The notes beneath the pieces were generated by a model, which saw only the letters and a program-made list of their open reading frames with translations, made no database searches and had not been told where the DNA came from. A stretch of DNA of 64,000 nucleotides, from assembly GCF_011378905.1 (NCBI RefSeq), contig NZ_WTPY01000020.1, positions 20,257-84,256 on the forward strand, read 5' to 3'. The stretch is from Paraglaciecola sp. 20A4 (GTDB taxonomy: Bacteria; Pseudomonadota; Gammaproteobacteria; Enterobacterales; Alteromonadaceae). The translations under genes were made by a program, and so were the position numbers. How positions within the stretch are numbered: the first letter of the stretch is position 1; every line of letters starts with the position of its first letter. This document shows positions 55,166 through 64,000 of this stretch, piece after piece.

Positions 55166-56910
55166 GGGGCTGTATCCAGAGTTTGTTGACGCTTTTCAAT
55201 TAGCTGTATAAAGGCGTCTTCCATTGTTGGATCAGGATTTTTCGCCGTGCGCGCGCGCAACTTCATTGACAGCGGCGTACCTGAGGCCAACACTTCGCCA
55301 TCCGCCATGATTACAAGCCGGTCACAATAATTGGCTTCTTCCATAAAATGCGTAGTCACTAGCACTGTCACCCCAGCCTCGGCCAGTGCATTGGTGCGCG
55401 CCCAAAACCCACGTCGGGCCAGCGGGTCAACACCTGAAGTGGGTTCGTCTAAAAAGAGAATATCCGGTTCGTGCATTAGCGCAGCGGCAAAAGACAGACG
55501 CTGTTTATAGCCTAATGGTAAATCCCCAGCATTAGCATCTTGAAACGACTTCAATGCAAATGTGGTTAACGCCCATTCTAGACGTGTCTTTTGTTCTTTC
55601 CCTCTAAGACCATAGGCGCTGGAGAAAAAACGTAAATTTTGTATCACCGATAAATTGCTATAAAGTGAGAACTTCTGCGCCATATAACCAATACGCCCAC
55701 GTGCCGAGGCTGCAGCTCTGCGCAGATCATAACCAGCGACCGCCAATTCCCCACTGCTAGCAGGCAACAGTCCGCAAAGCATACGAAATGTAGTAGATTT
55801 TCCTGCACCGTTGGCGCCTAGCAAACCAAATATTTCCCCTCGTCGCACGCTGAAACTGACATTATTCACCGCGATAAAATCATCAAAGCGACGTTGCAGA
55901 TTCTTAACCGAGATCACCTCGTCATTCTTTTCAAGATCTATTGTTAATTGTGACGAAAATTCCGTTACGGGGTTAGTCTGGCGAATTTTGAGGCGGGCGA
56001 TAAACGCATCTTCAAAACGTGGCGAGACCGTTGTGATGTGAATATCTTTTTGACCCGGTAGCAATACTTCAACCCTGGGTTGCTCGATTGTTTCCATTAC
56101 CAGACGCACCGCTTCACCCTCTATCAGGGCATCCAGCACACCGGGCGCTCGGCTCAACATTTCCTGCAACCGACGATGACCCAAATCCTTAGCAGTGACC
56201 AAAAAGGTACGCCCCTCTACTGAGTGGCTAAATTTCGCTGGTTTTCCCTGATCAAGTAGCTTGCCCTGATGAAGCAGTAATACTTCATCACAGCGTTCTG
56301 CTTCATCTAGATAAGCGGTGCTCAACAGCACTGTCATGCCCGCTTCTTGCACCTGAAGATAAATGATTTGCCAAAGCTCACGACGCGACACGGGGTCAAC
56401 CCCAACGGTGGGCTCATCCAATAATAACAATTGGGGAGAATGAACTAACGTGCAAGCTAGGCCGAGCTTCTGTTTCATTCCACCGGAAAGTTGCCCAGCC
56501 AAACGCTGTGCAAATGGCGCCAGGCCTGTCATTTTCATCAGCTGTGCATAACGGGCTGGTCGCTCTATTCTCGATAGTCCTTGTAGGTCGGCGTAAAGGT
56601 CAAGGTTTTCCTGCACACTAAGATCTTCATAAAGGCCAAAACGCTGGGGCATATAACTAATACTTGATTGAACTGTCAGCGGCTCGGCAATCGCATCGAT
56701 ACCTAATACATGTATGTTCCCCGTATCTGGCAGCAATAAACCGGCAGCAAGACGCAGCAATGTCGTTTTTCCTGCACCGTCAGGACCGATTAACCCCGTC
56801 ACTCTACCCGGCTGAATACTGAAACTGACTTTATCCAACGCCGACAACTGCCGTCCTTCACTGGAAAATGTTTTACTAACGGCTGAAAATTTAAGCGCGA
56901 TAGCACTCAC
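55162..56910 (-). CDS. Double ABC-transporter ATPase (YbhF-like)
   Basis: 582 residues from GTG 56910, chosen because it forms a GTGA overlap with the HlyD stop (56907); a TTG five codons upstream is less likely. Two fused ATPase domains: the first has Walker A GPDGAGKTT, signature LSGGMKQKL and Walker B LLLLDEPTVGVDP; the second has GANGAGKST, the degenerate signature LPLGYKQRL, and LFLDEPTSGVDP. The degenerate second signature is also typical of YbhF. It powers the two permeases. Confidence 0.94.
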   Translation of the reverse strand: MSAIALKFSAVSKTFSSEGRQLSALDKVSFSIQPGRVTGLIGPDGAGKTTLLRLAAGLLLPDTGNIHVLGIDAIAEPLTVQSSISYMPQRFGLYEDLSVQENLDLYADLQGLSRIERPARYAQLMKMTGLAPFAQRLAGQLSGGMKQKLGLACTLVHSPQLLLLDEPTVGVDPVSRRELWQIIYLQVQEAGMTVLLSTAYLDEAERCDEVLLLHQGKLLDQGKPAKFSHSVEGRTFLVTAKDLGHRRLQEMLSRAPGVLDALIEGEAVRLVMETIEQPRVEVLLPGQKDIHITTVSPRFEDAFIARLKIRQTNPVTEFSSQLTIDLEKNDEVISVKNLQRRFDDFIAVNNVSFSVRRGEIFGLLGANGAGKSTTFRMLCGLLPASSGELAVAGYDLRRAAASARGRIGYMAQKFSLYSNLSVIQNLRFFSSAYGLRGKEQKTRLEWALTTFALKSFQDANAGDLPLGYKQRLSFAAALMHEPDILFLDEPTSGVDPLARRGFWARTNALAEAGVTVLVTTHFMEEANYCDRLVIMADGEVLASGTPLSMKLRARTAKNPDPTMEDAFIQLIEKRQQTLDTAP

Positions 56911-57944
56911 CGCTGCGATCCACAATGATTGGATGTGGTTGCGTCCAGATTTTGATTGAGTGCAATGGTAATCGTAGCAGGCATACCCAAACGCAGTTCT
57001 CCTTGCGCGTTACAAACATATATTCTAACCGAGTAAACTAAGCGAGTACGCAACTCTTCGGTCTGTACGCTTTTCGGTGTGAATTCAGCGGTAGAAGAAA
57101 TATAACCAACCCAGCCTTGGTAGGTTTTTTCAGGGTAACTATCGGTATGGATAAGTGCCTTCGCGCCCAAAGGCACTTGGCCCAACATCGTTTCCGACAA
57201 ATAAGCTCGTACCCAAACGGGATCGACGAAGGCAAGTGTCAGCACAGGCGTTGCTGGAAATGCCATATCGCCGGGCTCTAAAATACGGTTGCGGATGACA
57301 CCGTCTGCCGGTGCATATAGGTTGGTATCTTCTAAACGTTGCTCAGCCAAGACCAACCCAGCTTCTCGTGCAGCCAATTCAGCTCGAGCCACGGCAATAT
57401 CTTCTTTACGAGGGCCAGCCTGCAATAACGCTAGTGCCTGCGTCGATACTTCCATTTGCGCCTCGGCTACATCAGCCAGAGATTGGGCATTCTCCACATC
57501 CTCTGCTGACGCCAAATTCTTTTCAAGTAGCCGTACAATGCGTTTATAACTATCTCTGGTTGACTTTACTTTGGCACTAGCTGCCTTCAACTCGGCCTTG
57601 CCCTGACTAATTTCTTCGGTCCGACTGCCTGCCTCTAGTTTAGCCACCGTTTGTTGTTGAGCGAGTAAATTCGCTTCAACTTCGGCCAATTTCGCGTCGA
57701 GTAATTCGGTATGAAGTTGGGCCAACAACTGGCCCTTAGTAACGCGATCACCTTCCTGCACATGAATTGCAGCAATATGCTCACTGCTATTAAAGGCCAG
57801 AAGTGCTTCTCGGATATCCACATTGCCGTAAAGTTGCAATTTCGAGTCATTACTATCCTCAAGGTCAGCTCGCCACCATAACAACGCAATGACAACGACT
57901 AGTATCAGTGCCACGATGGCTATTATGATTTTTCTTTTGCTCAT
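56907..57944 (-). CDS. HlyD-family membrane fusion protein (YbhG-like)
   Basis: 345 residues from ATG 57944 (AAGGAA ribosome site; GTG 57950 also in frame). Membrane helix at residues 6-24. A lipoyl-like half follows (YGNVDIREALLAFNSSEHIA, IHVQEGDRVTKGQLLAQL), then a long alpha-helical hairpin (LLAQQQTVAKLEAGSRTEEI) and a beta-barrel part (NLYAPADGVIRNRILEPGD). It bridges the inner-membrane ABC complex to an outer-membrane channel (TolC type, not in the window). First gene of the exporter operon. Confidence 0.93.
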   Translation of the reverse strand: MSKRKIIIAIVALILVVVIALLWWRADLEDSNDSKLQLYGNVDIREALLAFNSSEHIAAIHVQEGDRVTKGQLLAQLHTELLDAKLAEVEANLLAQQQTVAKLEAGSRTEEISQGKAELKAASAKVKSTRDSYKRIVRLLEKNLASAEDVENAQSLADVAEAQMEVSTQALALLQAGPRKEDIAVARAELAAREAGLVLAEQRLEDTNLYAPADGVIRNRILEPGDMAFPATPVLTLAFVDPVWVRAYLSETMLGQVPLGAKALIHTDSYPEKTYQGWVGYISSTAEFTPKSVQTEELRTRLVYSVRIYVCNAQGELRLGMPATITIALNQNLDATTSNHCGSQR

Positions 57945-58457
57945 CTTCACAATTCCTTATTGCGTAGGTTTCACCCAAGCTCTTAGATACTTCCCAACTA
58001 GCCAGTACAAAAGTGTTGTGCTATCGAAACGAATGTAGCATTTTCACCCGTTAGGCTTGGTTTTTAACAGACATCCAATTGATTAGAATCAATAAGCACG
58101 CCGGAATAGCTGAATAAACTGGTTATGCAAACGTTGTGGGATGGGCTTTATCTGACCCGCCAACCGCAGTTACTACCGATGAGACCTGCCATCATATGCC
58201 TTATGCAGAATTGTAGTTATTGCAAATCGAGTACCCCATAAATCGTTAAATAACGAATATATGTAATCATGTGTTTGAAGAATATCGTTACGTTATTGAT
58301 AAATATTAGTCAAAATAAATCTGCTATCTTTGAGCCTAACTTGTATAAAATAACCACTAGAAAAGACTTCTTAAGAATCAAAATCTTCCCATTCCCACGA
58401 TTAGCAAATGAGAATTAACAGCTTATCTGATATTGCCAGGTGAGATATTCACCATTA
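57945..58457. other. Divergent control region between the ABC exporter and marR
   Basis: About 510 bases without a supported gene. It contains the palindrome at 58078-58093 (listed separately) upstream of the exporter, and AT-rich DNA before marR. Short open frames near 58125-58241 lack ribosome sites and family features. Confidence 0.5.
58078..58093. promoter_or_regulatory. Perfect palindrome upstream of the ABC exporter
   Basis: ATTGATT AG AATCAAT, seven-base arms with a two-base centre, about 135 bp before the HlyD ATG. It differs from the two operators around marR, so it would be bound by a different regulator (TetR- or LysR-type are possible) if functional. Confidence 0.45.
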
Positions 58458-58476
58458 TAGTTGTCACTAACAACAT
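58458..58476. promoter_or_regulatory. Putative MarR operator, copy 1
   Basis: TAGTTGTCACTAACAACAT, differing from copy 2 (58964-58982) at two bases. The core GTTGTCA C TAACAAC is a 7-1-7 palindrome with one mismatch. It lies 22 bp before the marR ATG, where it would give autorepression. Confidence 0.75.
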
Positions 58477-58498
58477 ACTTACACAAGGTTTCAATGCT

Positions 58499-58945
58499 AT
58501 GTCTCATAGCCTAGAGCGCGCAGAAGAGTTATACGAAGCCGTCAACCAACTCATTCGTGTTCACCAGTTTCGTGATCGAGATTATATTTGCTGCCACGAT
58601 GTGACCGTTGCACAGTGTTATGCCCTTGAAACCTTAGTAAAACGAGGCCCTTTGAGGCTTCAAGCATTGGCGGACGAGATGTATCTGGACAAGAGCACCA
58701 CAAGTCGTGTGGTGGACTCCTTACTGCGAAAAAAGTATGTGCTCAAGGCATTGGACCCATCAGACCAACGTGCGGTCCAACTATCGCTGACACCATCAGG
58801 TGAAGCATTACATCAAAAGATTCATCAAGATTTGATCTCAGAAGAAGCACTAATGATCAAAAATGTTGCGCCAGAAGTTGTCGATGGGGCATTGACACTC
58901 ATTAGGCAATTAACGACTGCAGCGCGGGACCGTTTAGGCTCTTAG
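58499..58945 (+). CDS. MarR-family transcription regulator
   Basis: 148 residues from ATG 58499 (AAGG upstream); a TTG at 58433 is in frame but would run through the operator. Winged-helix residues include LRLQALADEMYLDKSTTSRV (recognition region) and VDSLLRKKYVLKALDPSDQR, the wing. Cys-containing YICCHDVTVAQC near 31-42 could sense oxidants or metals. It precedes a flavoprotein and an MFS gene with matching operators at both promoters. It is the likely repressor of that operon and perhaps of the divergent exporter. Confidence 0.9.
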   Translation: MSHSLERAEELYEAVNQLIRVHQFRDRDYICCHDVTVAQCYALETLVKRGPLRLQALADEMYLDKSTTSRVVDSLLRKKYVLKALDPSDQRAVQLSLTPSGEALHQKIHQDLISEEALMIKNVAPEVVDGALTLIRQLTTAARDRLGS

Positions 58946-58963
58946 CGCACTTTTTTAACTTAT

Positions 58964-58982
58964 TAGTTGTTAGTAACAACAT
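58964..58982. promoter_or_regulatory. Putative MarR operator, copy 2
   Basis: TAGTTGTTAGTAACAACAT with a perfect 7-1-7 palindrome GTTGTTA G TAACAAC. It lies 16 bp before the flavoprotein ATG, between it and marR, suggesting a second regulated promoter inside the operon. Confidence 0.78.
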
Positions 58983-58997
58983 TAAAAATGGAGAAAA

Positions 58998-60248
58998 ATG
59001 TATATGTTTAAAGAATCAACCAACTTACCTGTCGCGGTCATTGGCGCTGGTCCCATAGGCCTGAGTGCTGCGGTTCATTTACTTGCACAAGGATATACCC
59101 CTATCCTGTTCGAAGCTGGTGATAAGGCAGGTAGCAACTTGGCCCGCTGGGGGCATGTGCGTATGTTTTCCCCTTGGGCCTACAATGTGGATCCCGCAGC
59201 TGTTGCATTACTAAAACAAAAAGGCTGGAACGAACCTGCTGGCAATGAATTTCCCACAGGAAAGGAGTTGCTTGAGCAATATGTAACTCCCCTAGCATCC
59301 CATTGTAAAATTGCGCCTCATCTGAACCTGAATACTCAGGTTAAATCAGTCAGTCGCCTCAACCATGATGTGCTACGTACAGACGGTCGAGACGAGGTCC
59401 CATTTGTGCTGCGGGTTACGGGCCCCAATGGTGATCGTGACGTTAAAGCGCAGGCCGTCATTGACGCTTCGGGGACATACCAAACTCCCAACTGGCTTGG
59501 AACTCATGGTATCCCAGCTTTGGGCGAAAATGCTGCTGCAGATTCGATCACATATGGTGTTCCTAACATTCTCGGTTATGGCCGCAAGCAATACGCTAAC
59601 CAGTCCGTGTTAGTCGTTGGTGGTGGCCATTCGGCATTCAACGCCTTACAGGATTTGATTTTGCTTGCGGATCAGTACAAGGACATGCGTGTTCTTTGGG
59701 GCGTTCGCAATGCCTGTGTAGCCAATGTCGTCCGCTCCCCAGCAAACGATGAACTGCAAGAACGCAGACGTTTAGAAGTTCGCATTCAGGATTTATTAGA
59801 GCAAGGAAGAATAGAAGTCTTTAGCGAACTTGAAATCGAAGAAATCAATCGTGAAAACAACAGACTTATTGTGCACAGTGGTTCACGTAAATTACCGCCT
59901 GTGGATCGCATTATAGCTGCGACCGGCTTTCGCCCTAATCTTAGTCTCCTTGCAGAATTACGAATATCTCTTGATCCCGCAACACAAAGCCCTACGCGTC
60001 TGGCGCCATTGATCGATCCTAATTTACATAGCTGCGGTTCGGTTCCTGAGCACGGCTGCGTAGAACTATCCCACCCAGAGCAGGATCTTTATATCGTCGG
60101 GATCAAGAGCTATGGACGTGCACCGACCTTTCTGCTGAAAACCGGCTATAAGCAAGTTCAATCAGTGGTGAATGCACTTGCCACAAGTGAGATTTCCGCT
60201 GATATAAATCCATGCGCCGCACCAGCGATCTCACTTTGCCGAGGATGA
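58998..60248 (+). CDS. FAD/NAD(P)-dependent oxidoreductase (flavin monooxygenase-like)
   Basis: 416 residues. An FAD-binding GAGPIG (16-21) is followed by LFEAGDKAGSNLARWGHVRM. A second Rossmann motif (VLVVGGGHSAFNAL, near 203) binds NAD(P)H, and RIIAATGFRPNLSLLAE is the ATG/GD-type motif near 310. The two-nucleotide-binding layout matches class B flavin monooxygenases and related oxidoreductases, but the usual FxGxxxHxxxW fingerprint is not seen. Ribosome site GGAG before ATG 58998. It is coupled to the MFS gene by ATGA overlap. The substrate is unknown; a toxic small molecule handled with the exporter is plausible. Confidence 0.82.
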   Translation: MYMFKESTNLPVAVIGAGPIGLSAAVHLLAQGYTPILFEAGDKAGSNLARWGHVRMFSPWAYNVDPAAVALLKQKGWNEPAGNEFPTGKELLEQYVTPLASHCKIAPHLNLNTQVKSVSRLNHDVLRTDGRDEVPFVLRVTGPNGDRDVKAQAVIDASGTYQTPNWLGTHGIPALGENAAADSITYGVPNILGYGRKQYANQSVLVVGGGHSAFNALQDLILLADQYKDMRVLWGVRNACVANVVRSPANDELQERRRLEVRIQDLLEQGRIEVFSELEIEEINRENNRLIVHSGSRKLPPVDRIIAATGFRPNLSLLAELRISLDPATQSPTRLAPLIDPNLHSCGSVPEHGCVELSHPEQDLYIVGIKSYGRAPTFLLKTGYKQVQSVVNALATSEISADINPCAAPAISLCRG

Positions 60249-61435
60249 AAGCATTGCCGACCAAGCGAGGCTTTGTTGCCGCGCTAGGTCTAAGTCAATT
60301 AGTATCTTGGGGAACGCTTTATTACAGCTTTCCATTAATTGCGGAAGCGATGGCCAATGATATGGGGTGGAGCCGGGGGGATATTTATGGCGCCGCCACA
60401 CTCGGTCTTTTAGCTGCCGTACTGGCTGCATACCCCATAGGCGCAGTGATTGACCACGGCCATGGACGCAAACTTATGGGGGGAGCGACCATTGCAGCAT
60501 CGCTCGCCTTGGTAGTCTGGTCGTACATAGAAACCATGCCTGCGCTTTATGCTGTGATAATAACATTAGGCATGCTTCAATCAGCGTTATCCTACGAACC
60601 TGCATTTGCAGTCACCGTGCGCCAGTTGGGCGTGCTGCAATCACGTTCAGCCATCACGGCGATCACGTTGTGGGCTGGTTTCTCCAGCACCTTGTTTGTG
60701 CCACTGCTGCAATTTATGTTAGATAGCTTGGGATGGCGCGATGCACTTCTAGGATTAGCCGTCATCAATACCGTCATCGCTGCCCCACTTTATCTATGGG
60801 CAATTCGACCTGTGGATTTAGCAAGTGAAGAAATACACCAAACATCAAGCATAGAAAAAAGCCGGATTCGGCCAATTTTGTGTAGTCTTAGATTTTATCT
60901 CCTCACTGCATCTTTCTGTGCTTATATGGCACTTTTTTCTGGTTTTACTTACCACATCTATCCCTTGCTTATTGCTCTGTCTTGGGACACACACTCGGTG
61001 GTATTTGCAATTGCCCTTATTGGGCCAGCACAGGTTGCTGCGCGCATGCTAATACTTTTATTCAAGGAGATAACGATAATCCGTCTGGGTTTACTTGCCG
61101 GTATGACGTTTCCACTTGCCATCGTATTGCTTAAAGCACCTCCCTCCATTTTCACGCTTGCGATCGTGTGTACTCTTTATGGTGCAGCAAACGGTATATT
61201 TACTATCGTACGCGGCATGGCTGTTCCAGAACTGCTGTCTCACCATAACTATGGCAAGATCAACGGCATTATGTTAATTCCCATGTCACTTGCTCGCGCG
61301 GCTGCGCCATGGCTCATTGCTATCTACTGGGCGCATTCAGAAACGCCTGATGGCGCAATAAACTTGATGTTGGCTATCGCTATTCTTATACCTGTGCTGT
61401 TCGGCATCGCCGTCAACGTCAAGCGGATACGTTAG
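60245..61435 (+). CDS. MFS transporter
   Basis: 396 residues from ATG 60245, which overlaps the flavoprotein stop as ATGA; an earlier ATG at 60212 would overlap by 37 bp. About twelve membrane helices. The first loop has DHGHGRKLMGG after helix 2, the usual MFS D-x-x-x-x-R-K/R-type motif, and ITALTLWAG-like helix 5. It probably exports the substrate or product of the flavoprotein. No close functional subfamily recognised. Confidence 0.88.
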   Translation: MKALPTKRGFVAALGLSQLVSWGTLYYSFPLIAEAMANDMGWSRGDIYGAATLGLLAAVLAAYPIGAVIDHGHGRKLMGGATIAASLALVVWSYIETMPALYAVIITLGMLQSALSYEPAFAVTVRQLGVLQSRSAITAITLWAGFSSTLFVPLLQFMLDSLGWRDALLGLAVINTVIAAPLYLWAIRPVDLASEEIHQTSSIEKSRIRPILCSLRFYLLTASFCAYMALFSGFTYHIYPLLIALSWDTHSVVFAIALIGPAQVAARMLILLFKEITIIRLGLLAGMTFPLAIVLLKAPPSIFTLAIVCTLYGAANGIFTIVRGMAVPELLSHHNYGKINGIMLIPMSLARAAAPWLIAIYWAHSETPDGAINLMLAIAILIPVLFGIAVNVKRIR

Positions 61436-61781
61436 CCATGAGAACGAGGAATGGAATGAATTTTAATCCGCAAGGTGTTCACATAATAAAGGCATTTTGA
61501 ATTGATAAGATTGACGACAGGACGTCGGTATTGTTCGGTATCACGCGGCACTGCTATGCATATCCTCAGTGCTATGTTTCAACAAGTTGATAGGCTAACT
61601 TTCGGTAACCTAATTTATCCTGCACAATGATGCCAGTAATGAATATGACTACACTCAGCGGCGACCGACCTAGTCGCCTCTGAGTGCAGCATGATTTACA
61701 TCTTATCGAAAAGGTATTTTTACTACTCGTCTACTAACCAAAAAAGCTTCGAACACTCAATATCGAGGCAACTACTGCCCC
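61436..61781. other. Convergent gap between the MFS gene and guaA
   Basis: About 345 bases without a supported gene. A hairpin at 61652-61686 (seven-base outer arm CACTCAG with CTGAGTG, one mismatch, then GGCGAC with GTCGCC) is strong but has no T-run on either strand, so its role as terminator is uncertain. Confidence 0.5.
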
Positions 61782-63359
61782 TTACTCCCATTCAATTGTC
61801 GCTGGAGGCTTGCCTGAAATATCGTAAACAACGCGAGAAATACCATCGATTTCATTAATGATGCGGTTGGATACTTTCCCTAGGAAGTCATACGGTAAAT
61901 GTGCCCAGTGCGCCGTCATAAAGTCGATTGTCTCTACGGCTCGTAATGATACAACCCAATCGTATTTACGCGCATCGCCCATCACGCCTACTGATTTAAC
62001 AGGCAAAAATACCGTGAATGCTTGACTAACTTTATTGTACAAATCGTGGCTGTGCAGCTCTTCGATAAAGATAGCATCTGCTCGGCGCAGTAGATCACAA
62101 TACTCTTTTTTTACTTCACCTAACACACGTACACCTAAACCTGGTCCAGGGAAGGGATGGCGGTATAGCATGTCGTACGGCAAGCCTAACTCGAGTCCAA
62201 TCTTACGTACTTCGTCTTTAAACAACTCACGAAGAGGTTCCACCAATCCCATCAACATATCTGCGGGTAAGCCCCCAACATTATGATGAGATTTAATGAC
62301 ATGGGCTTTACCTGTTGCCGAACCAGCAGATTCAATTACATCTGGATAAATCGTGCCTTGGGCTAACCATTTTGCATTTTTCAGTTTCTTTGATTCTTCA
62401 TCAAAGACTTCAACGAACACGCGGCCAATAATTTTACGTTTAGCCTCTGGCTCATCCGTACCCGCTAGCGCAGATAAAAAGCGTTCTTCTGCTTCGATTT
62501 TAATGATATTGAGACCAAAATGGTCACCAAACATATCCATCACTTGCTGACCTTCGTTCAACCGAAGTAGACCATTATCGACAAATACGCAGGTAAGTTG
62601 TTTACCAATTGCACGGTGCAGCAACATAGCAACGACTGATGAATCTACTCCGCCAGAGAGGCCCAAAATCACTTCATCATCACCAATTTGCTTTTTCATA
62701 CGGGCGATCGCATCTTCGATAATTGCACCTGGCGTCCAAAGCTTTTCACATTTACAAATGTCGAGGACAAAGTGTGACAACATTCGATGTCCTTGGCGGG
62801 TATGAGTTACTTCAGGGTGAAACTGCACACCATAGAATTGCTTCTCTTGGTTCACAATGGCAGCAAAGGGACAACTATCTGTCTTGGCCGCTGTAATAAA
62901 ACCTTCAGGCACAGCAGCCACTTTATCACCATGACTCATCCATACATCAAGCAATGCATTGCCATTGGGACTAACGTGATCTTCAATGTTATCCAGCAAT
63001 GCCATCTTCTCGACAACTTCTACCTGAGCATAACCAAATTCACGCATATCTGAACCTAAAACCTCACCGCCTAGCTGTTCAGCCATGGTTTGCATTCCAT
63101 AGCAAATTCCAAATACGGGCACCCCTGCATCAAATACATATTGCGGAGCGCGAGGCGAGTTTTTCGCGTGAACTGATTCAGGACCGCCTGATAAAATGAT
63201 GCCATTAGGATTAAATTCACGAATTTGCGCTTCGGTAACATCCCATGCCCATAACTCACAATAAACCCCTATTTCACGCACGCGTCGTGCAATAAGTTGT
63301 GTATATTGAGAACCGAAATCGAGAATTAGTATGCGTTGTTCATGAATGTTTGTGGTCAT
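61782..63359 (-). CDS. guaA: GMP synthase GuaA
   Basis: From ATG 63359 the protein has 525 residues, as in E. coli; an in-frame start at 63428 would add 23 hydrophobic residues absent from the family. The N-terminal glutaminase has [16 protein letters not shown] (nucleophile Cys) and [10 protein letters not shown] (His/Glu). The ATP pyrophosphatase has [20 protein letters not shown]. The C-terminal dimer domain ends [11 protein letters not shown]. It converts XMP to GMP. It lies downstream of guaB but behind a terminator. Confidence 0.98.
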   Translation of the reverse strand: MTTNIHEQRILILDFGSQYTQLIARRVREIGVYCELWAWDVTEAQIREFNPNGIILSGGPESVHAKNSPRAPQYVFDAGVPVFGICYGMQTMAEQLGGEVLGSDMREFGYAQVEVVEKMALLDNIEDHVSPNGNALLDVWMSHGDKVAAVPEGFITAAKTDSCPFAAIVNQEKQFYGVQFHPEVTHTRQGHRMLSHFVLDICKCEKLWTPGAIIEDAIARMKKQIGDDEVILGLSGGVDSSVVAMLLHRAIGKQLTCVFVDNGLLRLNEGQQVMDMFGDHFGLNIIKIEAEERFLSALAGTDEPEAKRKIIGRVFVEVFDEESKKLKNAKWLAQGTIYPDVIESAGSATGKAHVIKSHHNVGGLPADMLMGLVEPLRELFKDEVRKIGLELGLPYDMLYRHPFPGPGLGVRVLGEVKKEYCDLLRRADAIFIEELHSHDLYNKVSQAFTVFLPVKSVGVMGDARKYDWVVSLRAVETIDFMTAHWAHLPYDFLGKVSNRIINEIDGISRVVYDISGKPPATIEWE

Positions 63360-63391
63360 ATTGGTACTCGTATTTAAAAGCGCAATGGCGA

Positions 63392-63418
63392 TAAAAAAAG
63401 GCTGGTTAATAACCAGCC
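63392..63418 (-). terminator. Strong terminator between guaB and guaA
   Basis: Arms GGCTGGTT (63400-63407) and AACCAGCC (63411-63418), three-base loop, followed on the minus strand by seven T. It would end most guaB transcripts before guaA, or act as an attenuator inside guaBA. Confidence 0.9.
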
Positions 63419-63437
63419 CAATAGTCAATGTGGATAT

Positions 63438-64000
<563 letters not shown>

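Noticed and set aside
58125-58241. Short open frames that might be a gene remnant upstream of marR
   Set aside because: About 30-38 codons with no ribosome site, no recognisable motif, and two overlapping frames equally open.

Overview
The window reads as a chromosome segment of a marine gammaproteobacterium, most likely of the Alteromonadaceae (Alteromonas, Glaciecola or Paraglaciecola type). This rests on gene content and order: a Vibrio/Shewanella-style polar-flagellum locus including the H-ring genes flgT and flgP, a single-chain 1295-residue PurL next to mltF, an M1 lipoprotein peptidase and a FecA-like TonB receptor. The DNA looks moderately AT-rich. No similarity search was possible; the taxon and all family names come from recognised motifs and gene order.

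Layout. (1) 1-11.4 kb, minus strand: flagellin-glycan island. A complete pseudaminic acid pathway (pseB, pseC, pseF, pseI, pseG, pseH) is fused by overlapping genes to an acyl-carrier protein, an AMP-forming acyl ligase and a FabG-like reductase. Downstream lies a separate unit of LicD-type phosphotransferase, TagD-type cytidylyltransferase and a GT2 glycosyltransferase that runs off the left edge. That unit starts with a textbook sigma-28 promoter. (2) 11.5-16 kb: fliS, fliD, flaG and one flagellin gene, with sigma-28 promoters before flaG and flagellin. (3) 16.1-17.1 kb: a sialidase-fold protein on the opposite strand. (4) 17.2-29.5 kb: flgL to flgB, split between flgE and flgF by an extra glycosyltransferase. 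The split is flanked by a flgE terminator and a near-perfect sigma-54 promoter before flgF. (5) 29.6-35.3 kb: cheR, cheV, divergent flgA-flgM-flgN, then flgP and flgT; tRNA-Arg(CCT) follows. (6) 35.7-43.3 kb: a PEP-CTERM-like exported protein, a FecA-like receptor behind a Fur-like box, a coiled-coil membrane protein, an M1 peptidase, smrA and a 51-residue membrane peptide. (7) 43.7-50.3 kb: purL, mltF, a 50-residue basic protein, tadA. (8) 50.5-61.4 kb: accessory-looking stretch with a PspB-like peptide, an acyltransferase, yaeQ, a four-gene YbhGFSR-type ABC exporter, and a marR-flavoprotein-MFS operon with two copies of one operator. (9) 61.8-64 kb: guaA and the 3' part of guaB, with a strong terminator between them.

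How it works together: sigma-54 sites before flgB and flgF would drive hook and basal-body genes. FlgM (own sigma-28 promoter) would gate sigma-28 until hook completion. Sigma-28 then drives flagellin, flaG-fliD-fliS and the LicD/TagD/GT2 decoration genes. The best candidate for something undescribed is this coupled flagellin-glycan system: an apparently acyl-variant pseudaminic acid plus a late-expressed phospho-alcohol decoration module.
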